NCBI RefSeq assembly: GCF_016623465.1
Contig: NZ_JAEDAJ010000013.1
Location: forward strand, 16,784 to 80,783
From: Brachybacterium halotolerans
GTDB taxonomy: Bacteria > Actinomycetota > Actinomycetes > Actinomycetales > Dermabacteraceae
Direction: 5' to 3'
DNA length: 64,000 nucleotides
Positions 17,071 to 25,519 of the stretch are shown here, piece by piece. How positions within the stretch are numbered: position 1 is the first letter of the stretch; every line of letters begins with the position of its first letter. The position numbers and the translations under genes are program-made. The notes under the pieces were generated by a model. The model was not told the origin of the DNA, searched no databases, and worked only from the letters and a program-made list of their open reading frames with translations.

Positions 17071-17971
17071 CTGTCTCTCCCTCGGTTGTCGGGTCGGCCT
17101 GCGAGGGGCCGACGGTCTGGTCGGCCGGGGTGCGGTCGACGGGGCTGGCGGACTCTGCGGGCGGGCTCTGCTGCTCCCCCGCGAGCCGGGACTGCATCTG
17201 CTCGCGCTTCTCGGCGAGCTCGTCGAGATGGGCGGTGCGCACGGACCGCCACCACAGGTAGAGGAAGAAGCCGCCGAACAGCACCCACTGCAGGGCGTAG
17301 CCGAGGTTCTGCCAGTTCAGCCCGGAGGAGAACTGGGACTCGGCCTTGGGCAGGGCGTGCAGTCCGTCCTGCGAGGACCCGACGGCGACGTACCCGGCGT
17401 ACATCGGCGAGCCCCATTCGTTGATCAGCAGCGGGGTCGCGATCTCCTGGGCGACGCCGCCCTCGAGGCCGTGGCTCGCGGCCTCGCTCGCCTCGAGCCG
17501 ACCGTTCACGCTCACCTCGCCCGTCGGCGGCGCAGGAGCGAGCGCCGGGTCGATCTTCCCGTCGTCCCCGGTCACCTGCTTCTCGGGGATCCAGCCGCGC
17601 GCGACGGGCAGCAGGGCGTCGTCGGAGCCGGCCGTGCTGCCGGCCCCCGAACCGGGCTTCACGTGCAGGGCGGTCACCACGATCACGGCGTCCTCGCCGT
17701 CGATGCGGCGGCCGGGCACGAGCACCTGCTGGTCGGCGTCGTAGGTGCCGCTCGCGTCGACGATGCCGCCGGCGATCTCGTTGGTGACGGCCTTGCCGGG
17801 CTCGATCACGTCGGTGATCTGGCCCAGTGTGCGGTCCTCGCCGGTCTGCTGGGTGAGCGCGCGGTGCGCGCGGTCCCACTGCCAGGTGGCCAGCAGGCCG
17901 CAGACGAGCGTCGCCACCACCATGAGGGCGAGCAGCCCCAGGAAGCGGGGACGGAGGGCGACGCGGAGCAC
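17045..17971 (-). CDS. SURF1 family cytochrome oxidase assembly protein
   Basis: SURF1-type proteins help assemble the heme-copper (aa3) terminal oxidase. 308 residues from a GTG at 17971 (VLRVALRPRFLGLL). The family layout is clear: an N-terminal membrane helix, a first CGLLATWQWDRAHR segment, an extracytoplasmic domain with VLVPGR and ARGWIPE, then NWQNLGYALQWVLFGGFFLYLWW as the C-terminal helix. A hydrophilic Pro/Ser/Thr-rich tail of about 60 residues follows. No oxidase subunit genes are in the window. Confidence 0.9.
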   Translation of the reverse strand: MLRVALRPRFLGLLALMVVATLVCGLLATWQWDRAHRALTQQTGEDRTLGQITDVIEPGKAVTNEIAGGIVDASGTYDADQQVLVPGRRIDGEDAVIVVTALHVKPGSGAGSTAGSDDALLPVARGWIPEKQVTGDDGKIDPALAPAPPTGEVSVNGRLEASEAASHGLEGGVAQEIATPLLINEWGSPMYAGYVAVGSSQDGLHALPKAESQFSSGLNWQNLGYALQWVLFGGFFLYLWWRSVRTAHLDELAEKREQMQSRLAGEQQSPPAESASPVDRTPADQTVGPSQADPTTEGETGADSAPAR

Positions 17972-18089
17972 GCGACCATGGTAGGCGGCGCCCCCGTGCG
18001 CGAGCCGGGAGCGCGGGCCCGGACGTGACGCGCGTCCCCAGGATCGCCGGTCCCTGGGATCCGAGGGAAGGTGCACCTATCCTGGTCGG

Positions 18090-20249
18090 GTGTCGCACAG
18101 CGTGTATGTCGCCAGTCCGGAGGGCATGACCGGGAAGTCGAGCGTCGCGTTCGGCCTCCTGGAGGCCCTCGCCGCCCGCTCCGATCGCGTGGGGGTGTTC
18201 CGACCCGTCTTCAAGGCCGAGAGCGCGGGGCCGGAGGGGTCCCGGCCCGACGGCCCGAGGCCGGCGGGCTCCCGTGACCACAGGGACTACTCGGTCGACC
18301 TGCTGACCTCCCATCCGGCCGTCGACCAGAGCTACGAGGAGGCCCTGGGCGTCGACTCCCGCCGGGCCCTCGCGGACCCGGACGCCGCGCAGGAGGAGAT
18401 CCTCGCGAAGTACCACGAGCTCGCGCAGCGCTACTCGGCGCTCGTCGTGCTCGGCTCCGACTACGATGACATGGCGAACCCCACCGAGCTGGCCTTCAAC
18501 GCGGAGGTCGCCGCGAACCTCTCGGCGCCCGTCGTCATCGTGGTCTCGGGACTGGACCGCACGCCCGATCAGGTCGCGGCGCTCGCGCAGGTCAGCGTGC
18601 AGGAGTTCGCCTCCCACCACGCGATGCCGATCGCGCTGGTCGCGAACCGCAGCGATCCCGAGCAGCTCGAGGCGACCCGCGAGGCCGTCTCCGCGCGGCT
18701 GCCCGCGGGCGTGGTCGTCGCCGCGATCCCGGAGAACCCGGTGATCATGGCGCCCACCGTGCAGGCGCTGAAGGACGCGGTGGGCGGCACCCTGGTCCAG
18801 GGCAATCCCGAGTGGCTGGGACGCGTGGCCCTGGGCAATCTTGTCGCCGCGATGAGCCTGCCCAACGTGCTGCGGCGCCTCACGGAGAACTGCACGGTGA
18901 TCGCCCCCGGCGACCGCTACGACCTGCTGCCGGGGCTGTTCCTCGCCCAGCAGTCGGGCACCTTCCCCGCGCTCAGCTCGATCGTGCTGACCGGCGGCTA
19001 CGAGATCCCGGGCGAGGTCACCCGCCTCATCGAGGGCGTGCAGCAGGACCTGCCGATCATCGCCACCGAGGACTCGACCTACGAGGCTGCGGTCGCGATC
19101 GCCGGCACCCACGGCCGTCTCACCGCCGACAGCCCGCAGAAGCTCGACGCGGCGCGCCGCGCGGTCGCCGAGCACCTGCCCATGGACGAGCTCCTCGAGA
19201 CCCTGGACGTGACCCGCAGCGACGTGGTCACGCCGATGATGTTCGAGTTCGAGCTGCTCGCGCGCGCCCGCGGCGAGAAGAAGACGATCGTGCTGCCCGA
19301 GGGCGACGAGCCGCGGATCCTCGCGGCGGCCGCGGCCATCCTGGCCCGGGGCGTCGCGGACCTCGTGCTGCTGGGCGAGGAGACCACGATCCGCTCGCGC
19401 GCCGCGCAGCTGGGCCACGACATCTCCGAGGCCTCCGTGATCTCCCCGCACGACCCGGAGCTCGTGGAGCGGTTCGCCGCCGAGTACGCGCGCCTGCGCG
19501 CGAAGAAGGGCGTGACGCTCGAGCAGGCCCGGGAGAAGGTCCAGGACGTCTCCTACTTCGGCACCATGATGGTGCAGCTCGGCACGGCGGACGGCATGGT
19601 CTCCGGCGCCGTCCACTCCACGGCCCACACCATCCGCCCGAGCTTCGAGATCATCAAGACGAAGCCGGGCGCGAAGATCGTCTCCTCGGTGTTCCTCATG
19701 GCCCTGCAGGACCGTGTGCTCGTCTACGGCGACTGCGCGGTGAACCCCGATCCCACGGCCGAGCAGCTCGCGGACATCGCCGTGCAGTCCGCGGAGACCG
19801 CTCGCCAGTTCGGCATCGACCCCCGCGTCGCGATGCTCTCCTACTCCACGGGCAGCTCGGGCTCCGGGGCCGACGTCGACAAGGTCCGCGAGGCGACCGC
19901 CGCGGTCCGCTCCCAGCACCCGGACCTGGACGTGGAGGGGCCCATCCAGTACGACGCGGCCGTGGACGCCTCGGTCGCGAAGACGAAGCTGCCGGACTCG
20001 GCGGTCGCGGGCCGGGCGACGGTGTTCGTCTTCCCCGACCTGAACACGGGCAACAACACCTACAAGGCGGTGCAGCGCTCGGCGGGCGCGATCGCCATCG
20101 GACCCGTCCTGCAGGGCCTGAACAAGCCCGTCAACGACCTCTCCCGCGGAGCGCTCGTGGACGACATCATCAACACGGTCGTGATCACCGCGATCCAGGC
20201 GCAGGCCGCGGACCAGGCCGGCACGACCCCCACCCAGGAGGACGCATGA
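18090..20249 (+). CDS. pta: Phosphate acetyltransferase, long form
   Basis: Converts acetyl-CoA and phosphate to acetyl phosphate. 719 residues from a GTG at 18090, the long form with three parts. An N-terminal dethiobiotin-synthetase-like domain has P-loop SPEGMTGKSS. A central DRTGG-type domain runs through PEWLGRVALGN and IVLTGGYEIP. The C-terminal catalytic domain has IVLPEGDEPRILAAA, the GTMMVQLGTADGMVSGAVHS loop and PDLNTGNNTYKAVQRSAGA. It overlaps ackA by an ATGA, so the Pta-AckA acetate overflow/recovery pair is one operon. Confidence 0.97.
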   Translation: MSHSVYVASPEGMTGKSSVAFGLLEALAARSDRVGVFRPVFKAESAGPEGSRPDGPRPAGSRDHRDYSVDLLTSHPAVDQSYEEALGVDSRRALADPDAAQEEILAKYHELAQRYSALVVLGSDYDDMANPTELAFNAEVAANLSAPVVIVVSGLDRTPDQVAALAQVSVQEFASHHAMPIALVANRSDPEQLEATREAVSARLPAGVVVAAIPENPVIMAPTVQALKDAVGGTLVQGNPEWLGRVALGNLVAAMSLPNVLRRLTENCTVIAPGDRYDLLPGLFLAQQSGTFPALSSIVLTGGYEIPGEVTRLIEGVQQDLPIIATEDSTYEAAVAIAGTHGRLTADSPQKLDAARRAVAEHLPMDELLETLDVTRSDVVTPMMFEFELLARARGEKKTIVLPEGDEPRILAAAAAILARGVADLVLLGEETTIRSRAAQLGHDISEASVISPHDPELVERFAAEYARLRAKKGVTLEQAREKVQDVSYFGTMMVQLGTADGMVSGAVHSTAHTIRPSFEIIKTKPGAKIVSSVFLMALQDRVLVYGDCAVNPDPTAEQLADIAVQSAETARQFGIDPRVAMLSYSTGSSGSGADVDKVREATAAVRSQHPDLDVEGPIQYDAAVDASVAKTKLPDSAVAGRATVFVFPDLNTGNNTYKAVQRSAGAIAIGPVLQGLNKPVNDLSRGALVDDIINTVVITAIQAQAADQAGTTPTQEDA

Positions 20250-21523
20250 GCACCCCCAGCACCCCCGACGCTCCCGGATCCTCCGACGCCGCCGAGCTCG
20301 GCCCGGGCGCCCCGTCCGCGGGCACCTCGACCGTGCTCGTGGTGAACTCGGGCTCCTCGTCCCTGAAGTTCCAGCTGCTCGACCCGCTCGCGGGCGAGGT
20401 CTTCGCCTCGGGCATCATCGAGCGCATCGGCCTGGACCAGGGCATGGGCCGCATCACCGCCGGTGAGGCGTACGGCGCACACCAGGGCGAGGTCCCGGAC
20501 CACGTCGTCGCCATGCAGATCGTCATGGAGCTGTTCGACCAGGTGGGCCTGGCCCTCGAGGACGCGCACGTGGTCGCCGTCGGCCACCGGGTCGTCCAGG
20601 GCGGGGCGCGCTTCTCCGCGCCCACGCCGATCGACTCCTGGGTGCGCGACCAGATCGCCGACCTCAGCTCGCTCGCGCCCCTGCACAATCCGCCGGCCGT
20701 CGACGGCATCGACGCGGCACGCCGGATGCTCCCGGACATCCCGCACGTGGCCGTGTTCGACACCGCCTTCTTCGCGGACCTGCCCGCGGCCTCCCGCACC
20801 TACGCGCTGAACAAGGGCGTCGCGGACGAGTACCGGATCCGCCGCTACGGCGCCCACGGCACGAGCCATCAGTACGTCTCGAAGAAGGTCTCCGAGCTGC
20901 TGGCCTCCGAGGGGAATGACGCATCGCGTCTGCGCCAGATCGTGCTGCACCTGGGCAACGGCGCCTCCGCCTCCGCGATCGCCGGCGGCGCGCCCGTCGA
21001 CACCTCGATGGGCCTCACCCCGCTCGAGGGCCTGGTCATGGGCACCCGCACGGGCGACATCGACCCGGCGGTCTTCGTGCACCTGCACCGCAGCGCGGGC
21101 ATGAGCGTCGAGGACATCGACACCCTGCTCAACAAGCGCTCGGGCATGCAGGGCATGTGCGGCATGAGCGACTTCCGCGACATCACCCAGGCGATCCGCA
21201 ACGGCGACGAGACCGCCGAGCTCGCCATGCAGGTCTACGTGCACCGTCTGCGCAAGTACCTGGGCTCCTACGCCTTCGCGCTCGGCGGGCTGGACGTCAT
21301 CGCGTTCACCGCCGGCATCGGCGAGAACGTGCCTGAGGTCCGCGAACGCGCCCTCGCGGGCCTCGAGGGCTTCGGCATCGTCCTGGACCGCGAGCGCAAC
21401 GCCGAGCGGGCACCGGGCATCCGCACGATCTCGACCGACGACTCCCCCGTGCGCGTCCTCATCGTCCCCACCGACGAGGAGCTCGAGATCGCCCAGCAGG
21501 CCCTCGCCGTCGCGCGGGGCTGA
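20246..21523 (+). CDS. ackA: Acetate kinase
   Basis: Transfers phosphate between acetyl phosphate and ADP, partner of pta. 425 residues; the ATG at 20246 overlaps the pta stop. An unusual ~28-residue Ser/Pro/Ala-rich extension precedes the usual start VLVVNSGSSSLKFQ. ASKHA-fold motifs follow: AVGHRVVQGG, AVFDTAFFADLP, RRYGAHGTSHQYVS (with the catalytic His), LHLGNGASA, DTSMGLTPLEGL and FTAGIGEN. Family length is ~400, so the extra residues are N-terminal. Confidence 0.97.
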   Translation: MSTPSTPDAPGSSDAAELGPGAPSAGTSTVLVVNSGSSSLKFQLLDPLAGEVFASGIIERIGLDQGMGRITAGEAYGAHQGEVPDHVVAMQIVMELFDQVGLALEDAHVVAVGHRVVQGGARFSAPTPIDSWVRDQIADLSSLAPLHNPPAVDGIDAARRMLPDIPHVAVFDTAFFADLPAASRTYALNKGVADEYRIRRYGAHGTSHQYVSKKVSELLASEGNDASRLRQIVLHLGNGASASAIAGGAPVDTSMGLTPLEGLVMGTRTGDIDPAVFVHLHRSAGMSVEDIDTLLNKRSGMQGMCGMSDFRDITQAIRNGDETAELAMQVYVHRLRKYLGSYAFALGGLDVIAFTAGIGENVPEVRERALAGLEGFGIVLDRERNAERAPGIRTISTDDSPVRVLIVPTDEELEIAQQALAVARG

Positions 21524-21524
21524 C

Positions 21525-21580
21525 GCCTCCCGCGCCCGCTCCTTCTCCCCTCCCGTCCCTCCCTCCCCTCCTCACCTCCT
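21525..21580. repeat. Polypyrimidine tract after ackA
   Basis: About 55 bases almost wholly C and T on the + strand lie between the ackA stop and the next gene's ribosome-binding site (GAAAGGG at 21581-21587). The strand bias is much stronger than in other gaps of this window. Confidence 0.7.
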
Positions 21581-21592
21581 GAAAGGGTCACC

Positions 21593-22228
21593 ATGACCGT
21601 CCCGCCCCCTGCCTACGGCCCCTCGAGCTCGTACCCCTCCGAGCCCGCCTACCAGGCGCCCCCGAAGAAGCGCGGGCTGAAGCGCATCATCTTCGGCGCG
21701 CTCGGCATCGTCGCGAACCTCATCGGGCTGGTCGTGATGCCGATCATCGCGCTGGGCATCGTGGCGGTCGTCGTCGTGGCGAACGCGGATGCCACCTCGC
21801 TCGGGTCCGAGAGCGGGAGCGTCAAGGCGTCCGGCATGTCCATGTACTACGTGTACGTGCCCACCGAGGAGGCCGACGGGGCCACGTGCTCGGTGTCCGG
21901 CGGCGACACCTCCATGGACAGCACCTCGGGCGAAGGGATGACGGCCACCGTCGACGGCGCCTCGTACACCGCCGTGGGCACGTTCAACGTCTCGGGCGAC
22001 CAGACCGTGCAGGTCTCCTGCGAGGGCGCGAGCGACGTGGCCGTCGCGGACGTCGGGATGACCGGCGTCCTGATCGCCGCGGGCGTCGGCTTCGGCATCC
22101 CGATCCTGCTCGGCATCATCGCTCTGATCCTGCTCATCTGGGGCATCGTCGCGCGCGTGCGCTCCTCCCGGCAGATCCGCGAGCACATGCAGCAGCACCA
22201 GCAGTTCCAGGGCTACCCGCAGTACTGA
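21593..22228 (+). CDS. Two-TM membrane protein of unknown function
   Basis: 211 residues from the ATG at 21593, with GAAAGGG five bases upstream. A Pro/Tyr/Ser-rich N-terminus (PPPAYGPSSSYPSEP) is followed by a basic KKRGLKR and a first membrane helix at about 31-63. An external domain of about 95 residues contains two Cys (TCSVSGG and VSCEGA), probably a disulfide. A second helix (GVGFGIPILLGIIALILLIWGIV) and a Gln-rich tail ending QGYPQY complete it. The topology is like small actinobacterial cell-envelope proteins. I do not recognise the family. Confidence 0.75.
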   Translation: MTVPPPAYGPSSSYPSEPAYQAPPKKRGLKRIIFGALGIVANLIGLVVMPIIALGIVAVVVVANADATSLGSESGSVKASGMSMYYVYVPTEEADGATCSVSGGDTSMDSTSGEGMTATVDGASYTAVGTFNVSGDQTVQVSCEGASDVAVADVGMTGVLIAAGVGFGIPILLGIIALILLIWGIVARVRSSRQIREHMQQHQQFQGYPQY

Positions 22229-22230
22229 TC

Positions 22231-22257
22231 CGGCCGACGGGACCGCGCCGTCGGCCG
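22231..22257. terminator. Hairpin between convergent membrane-protein gene and hmuO
   Basis: CGGCCGACGG (22231-22240), loop GACCGCG, CCGTCGGCCG (22248-22257): a perfect 10-bp stem filling the gap between the two stops, with no T-run. Confidence 0.6.
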
Positions 22258-22264
22258 ACGGGGA

Positions 22265-22918
22265 TCAGCGCGGGTCGAGCGCCGCGAACAGGGCGCCGGC
22301 GAGCCCGTAGCCCGCGCGTGCCTCGGCGAGGAACTCCTCCTGCACGGCGGCATCGGTGATGTCGTCCAGGCGCGCGCGGTAGGCGTCCTTGACGCACTTG
22401 GGCGCGTCGATCTCCGAGAAGTCCCACATGGTCAGCTGCTCGCGCGGCACGGCGTAGTGCCGCGCGACGAGTGCCCCGATGGCCTGCCCGCCCGAGAGGT
22501 CGCCGAGGTAGCGCAGGTAGTGGTGCGCGAGCAGCGCGGGCACGGAGGCGCTGCGGATCCGCTCGGCATAGGCGGTGGTCGCAGGCAGCGGCGCGGTGAG
22601 GGAGACGCCGTCGACCACGGGGGCGGCGGTGCCGAAGCGCGCGGCGAGATCCCCGCGGGTCGCCTCGGCGCGGGCGAGCCGCGGGTCGTGGAAGGACGCG
22701 GCGAGCGCGGAGCGCGCGGCGGCCGTCTCGATCGCCTCCTCGAGCGCGACATAGAGCGGGAGGTACTGGCCCAGCAGGCGCCAGTAGTCGAGCTCCCCCA
22801 GCTCACCGCCCATGAGCGCGGTGATGAAGCCCTTGCTCTCGGCGTCCGAGTGCTCGGCGCGCGTGGCGTCGCGCAGACGCCGGGCGAAGGGTGCGGCGGG
22901 GGTGTCCAGAGCGGTCAT
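22265..22918 (-). CDS. hmuO: Heme oxygenase (HmuO-like)
   Basis: Opens the heme ring to biliverdin, CO and iron in the cytosol. 217 residues; the ATG at 22918 has GGGAGA six bases upstream. The proximal heme ligand is His23 in DATRAEHSDAE, and the distal helix glycines are in YLGDLSGGQAIGALVARHY. Length and motifs match C. diphtheriae HmuO and related heme oxygenases. It faces away from hmuTUV across a 292-bp gap holding two iron-box-like sites, placing heme import and breakdown under common iron control (inference). Confidence 0.95.
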   Translation of the reverse strand: MTALDTPAAPFARRLRDATRAEHSDAESKGFITALMGGELGELDYWRLLGQYLPLYVALEEAIETAAARSALAASFHDPRLARAEATRGDLAARFGTAAPVVDGVSLTAPLPATTAYAERIRSASVPALLAHHYLRYLGDLSGGQAIGALVARHYAVPREQLTMWDFSEIDAPKCVKDAYRARLDDITDAAVQEEFLAEARAGYGLAGALFAALDPR

Positions 22919-22953
22919 CGTCGTCTCCCGGGGTGAGTGCTGGGGTCTCCGCG

Positions 22954-22986
22954 CCACTTTTTCTGACGCAGTGTCGCGTCAAGTGG
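22954..22986. promoter_or_regulatory. Inverted repeat upstream of hmuO
   Basis: TGACGC (22964-22969), six bases, GCGTCA (22976-22981), set inside weaker outer arms CCACT and AGTGG. It is 36-68 bp upstream of the hmuO start. It could bind a regulator other than DtxR; heme-responsive response regulators (HrrA/ChrA) act on hmuO in corynebacteria, but the binding protein here is unknown. Confidence 0.4.
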
Positions 22987-23007
22987 ACCATGCCGACGGC
23001 GTCCGCA

Positions 23008-23026
23008 CAAGGGTCGCCTTACCTTT
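23008..23026 (-). promoter_or_regulatory. Predicted DtxR/IdeR iron box, hmuO side
   Basis: Read on the minus strand, AAAGGTAAGGCGACCCTTG matches 12 of 19 positions of the DtxR consensus TTAGGTTAGSCTAACCTAA, including AGGT and the central AGGC. It is 90 bp upstream of hmuO. Confidence 0.5.
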
Positions 23027-23081
23027 CCCTCGCGTGGCGCCCACCACGTCCTGACACAGTGGCGGAAAACCGCTTCATGGG

Positions 23082-23100
23082 ATAGGTTTGCCTCACCTTG
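23082..23100 (+). promoter_or_regulatory. Predicted DtxR/IdeR iron box, hmuTUV side
   Basis: ATAGGTTTGCCTCACCTTG matches 14 of 19 positions of the DtxR consensus, with both half-sites recognisable. A TAGGTT hexamer inside it could serve as a -10 element. It lies 111 bp before the hmuT start. Confidence 0.7.
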
Positions 23101-23108
23101 CCACTTTT

Positions 23109-23130
23109 CGCAAGGACTGTCTTGCGTTTT
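23109..23130 (+). terminator. Leader hairpin with T-run: possible attenuator of the heme operon
   Basis: CGCAAG (23109-23114), loop GACTGT, CTTGCG (23121-23126), then TTTT. It lies between the iron box and the hmuT start, so any transcript begun near the box would pass through it. The stem is short. Confidence 0.45.
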
Positions 23131-23210
23131 CCCTCCCGCATCTTCGCCTCATCCCCCTGCGCTCGGATCCACCCGCGCACCCCCACTTCTCACCTCACAG
23201 GAGAGGTCTC

Positions 23211-24371
23211 GTGCCGCCGTCCTCCTCGTCCTCCTCACTCACCTCACCGTTCCCCCGTCGCCGCCTGGGCTCCCTCGCCCTCGGCGCACTCGGCATCTCT
23301 CTCGCCGTCCCCGCCGTCTCCGGCTGCTCGCAGCTGGGCAGCGCCGCGACGAAGGACGCCGCGGCCTCCGGGACCTTCGCCGAGGCGAAGGTCCTCGACA
23401 ACCCCTCGTCCTACGAGGGTCCGAGCACCGCGGACCTCGGCGAAGCGGGAGTCCGCCCCGTCGCGACCTCCCCCACACCCTCGCTCCCGGTCACGATGAA
23501 GGACTCCCAGGGCACGAAGGTCACGATCGAGGACACCTCCCGGATCCTCGCCATCGATCTCTACGGCAGCACCTCGCGGATCGTCTACGACCTGGGCCTC
23601 GGCGACAGCGTCGTGGGACGCGACGTCTCCTCGGGCTTCGACGAGATCAAGGACAAGCCTCAGGTCACGCAGAACGGCCACGAGCTGAACGCCGAGGCGA
23701 TCCTCGCTCTGGACCCCTCGCTCATCATCACCGACAGCTCGCTGGGCCCCTGGGACGTGATCTTGCAGATGCGCGATGCGGGCGTGCCCGTGGTGGTCGT
23801 CGACTCGAAGCGCTCGATCGACACCACCCCGGACCTGATCCGCCAGGTCGCGGAGGCAGTCGGCCTGCCGGAGGAGGGCGAGAAGCTCGCCAGCCGCACG
23901 AAGCAGGAGATCGAGGACACGATCGCGAGCATCGACGGCCACAGGCCCGACGCCGAGCCGCTGCGGATGCTGTTCTTCTACGCACGCGGCACGAGCGGCG
24001 TCTACTACATCTTCGGCGAAGGGTCAGGGGCCGACGACCTCATCAACGGCGTGGGCGGGGTGGATGTCGCGAAGGAGATCGGCTGGGAGGGCATGAAGCC
24101 CATGACCGACGAGGCCATCATCGACGCGAAACCGGACCTGCTGCTCATGATGACCAAGGGGCTGGAATCCCGCGGCGGCGTCGACGGCCTGCTCGACTCC
24201 AAGCCGGCGATCGCGCTCACGCCGGCCGGGCAGAAGCACCGCATCGTCGACATGGCCGATACCGACATCCTCAGCTTCGGACCGGCGACCGCCGGTGTCC
24301 TCGACGCGCTCGCGACCGCGATCTACGCGCCGACACCCTCCGACGGAGCCTCGGCGCAGGGCGCGGCATGA
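23211..24371 (+). CDS. hmuT: Heme ABC transporter substrate-binding lipoprotein (HmuT-like)
   Basis: Captures heme outside the membrane and delivers it to HmuUV. 386 residues from a GTG at 23211, with GAGAGG four bases upstream; an in-frame TTG at 23088 lies inside the iron box and is rejected. The signal has RRRLGSLALGALG and lipobox AVSGC (Cys39), so it is a lipid-anchored protein. The class III binding fold shows ILAIDLYGSTSRIVYDLGLGD, ALDPSLIITDSS, GVPVVVVDS and RMLFFYARG. A Tyr-rich GVYYIFGEG region is a candidate heme-ligand site. Its stop overlaps hmuU by ATGA. Confidence 0.9.
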   Translation: MPPSSSSSSLTSPFPRRRLGSLALGALGISLAVPAVSGCSQLGSAATKDAAASGTFAEAKVLDNPSSYEGPSTADLGEAGVRPVATSPTPSLPVTMKDSQGTKVTIEDTSRILAIDLYGSTSRIVYDLGLGDSVVGRDVSSGFDEIKDKPQVTQNGHELNAEAILALDPSLIITDSSLGPWDVILQMRDAGVPVVVVDSKRSIDTTPDLIRQVAEAVGLPEEGEKLASRTKQEIEDTIASIDGHRPDAEPLRMLFFYARGTSGVYYIFGEGSGADDLINGVGGVDVAKEIGWEGMKPMTDEAIIDAKPDLLLMMTKGLESRGGVDGLLDSKPAIALTPAGQKHRIVDMADTDILSFGPATAGVLDALATAIYAPTPSDGASAQGAA

Positions 24372-25519
24372 CCGCCCCGCTGCGCCTCGCCCCGTCCCCC
24401 GCCCATCCATCCTCGGCCACCCCGGCGCGCGCGCCGGAATCTGTCGGACCTGCGGATGCCTCCGCGCCGTCGATGCGGGACCATCGCGCCCGCCGCGCGC
24501 CCTGGCTGTTCACCCTCGCCGCCGTGCTCCTCGCCCTCGGCGTGCTCTGGGCGGGCGCGAGCGGCCAATTCCCGATCTCCCCCGCCCAGGTGCTCGATGC
24601 GATCTGGCGCGGGGCGACCGGCACGGCCACCTCCGGCGACCAGACCCGTCTGGCGGACGCGACCCTATGGAACGTGCGCTTCCCGCGTGTGGTGATGGCG
24701 CTGCTGGTCGGATCCGCTCTGGCCGTCGGCGGCGCCCTCATGCAGGGGGTCTTCGGCAACCCGCTCGCCGAACCGGGCATCGTGGGCGTCTCCTCGGGCG
24801 CGGCCGCGGCCGCCTGCATCGTCATCGTCCTCGGTCTGACGGTGCTCGGGTCCTGGACGCTCGTGGCCGGCGCCTTCGTGGGCGGGCTCGCCGCGACTGC
24901 CGTCGTCTACTCGACCGCTCGCCAGGGCGGGCGGACCGAGGTCGTGACCCTGGTGCTCACAGGGATCGCCGTCAACGCCGTCGCCGGCGCGATCATCGCG
25001 CTGATGACCTTCCTGGGCACGAACGCGACGCGCGAGCAGATCGTGTTCTGGCAGCTCGGAAGCCTCAACGGCTCCCGATGGGTGCACGTGGCCGTCGCCG
25101 CGCCGATCGTCGTGGTGTGCCTCGCGCTCACGGCCCTCGTCGCCCGGCCGATGGACCTTCTGAGCCTCGGCGAGAAGCCCGCGCGACATCTGGGTGTGGA
25201 CGTCGAGCGCCTCCGGATCGGGGTGATCGTCATGGTCGCGATCCTCACCTCGGCCGCCGTCGCCTTCACGGGGATCATCGCCTTCGTCGGCCTCGTCGTG
25301 CCCCACGTGATCCGGATGATCACCGGCCCCGGGCACCGGATCCTGCTCCCGGCCAGCGCACTCTGCGGAGCCGTGCTGCTGCTGTACGCCGACACCATCG
25401 CGCGCACCGCCGTCGCCTACGCAGACCTCCCCATCGGCCTGCTGACCTCGCTGATCGGCGGCCCCTTTTTCTTCTACCTGATCCGACGCACGCGCCGCGG
25501 CGCAGGAGGCTGGTCATGA
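24368..25519 (+). CDS. hmuU: Heme ABC transporter permease (FecCD family)
   Basis: 383-residue membrane subunit carrying heme across the cytoplasmic membrane. ATG at 24368 overlaps the hmuT stop. A ~45-residue hydrophilic N-terminus precedes the first helix. FecCD hallmarks are ATLWNVRFPRVVMALLVGSA, GNPLAEPGIVGVSSGAA, VTLVLTGIAVNA, FWQLGSLNGSRW and TGIIAFVGLVVPHVIRMITG, the last being the ATPase-coupling loop region. It overlaps hmuV by ATGA. Confidence 0.93.
   Translation: MTAPLRLAPSPAHPSSATPARAPESVGPADASAPSMRDHRARRAPWLFTLAAVLLALGVLWAGASGQFPISPAQVLDAIWRGATGTATSGDQTRLADATLWNVRFPRVVMALLVGSALAVGGALMQGVFGNPLAEPGIVGVSSGAAAAACIVIVLGLTVLGSWTLVAGAFVGGLAATAVVYSTARQGGRTEVVTLVLTGIAVNAVAGAIIALMTFLGTNATREQIVFWQLGSLNGSRWVHVAVAAPIVVVCLALTALVARPMDLLSLGEKPARHLGVDVERLRIGVIVMVAILTSAAVAFTGIIAFVGLVVPHVIRMITGPGHRILLPASALCGAVLLLYADTIARTAVAYADLPIGLLTSLIGGPFFFYLIRRTRRGAGGWS

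Noticed and set aside
17040..19919. 959-aa open frame on the minus strand opposite pta
   Set aside because: Composition is the His/Asp/Gly/Arg-rich pattern of a GC-rich antisense frame, and it lies wholly across pta, whose protein is unmistakable.
23088..23210. Upstream TTG start for the heme-binding lipoprotein
   Set aside because: It lies in the iron box and would add 41 residues before the signal peptide; the GTG at 23211 has a ribosome site.
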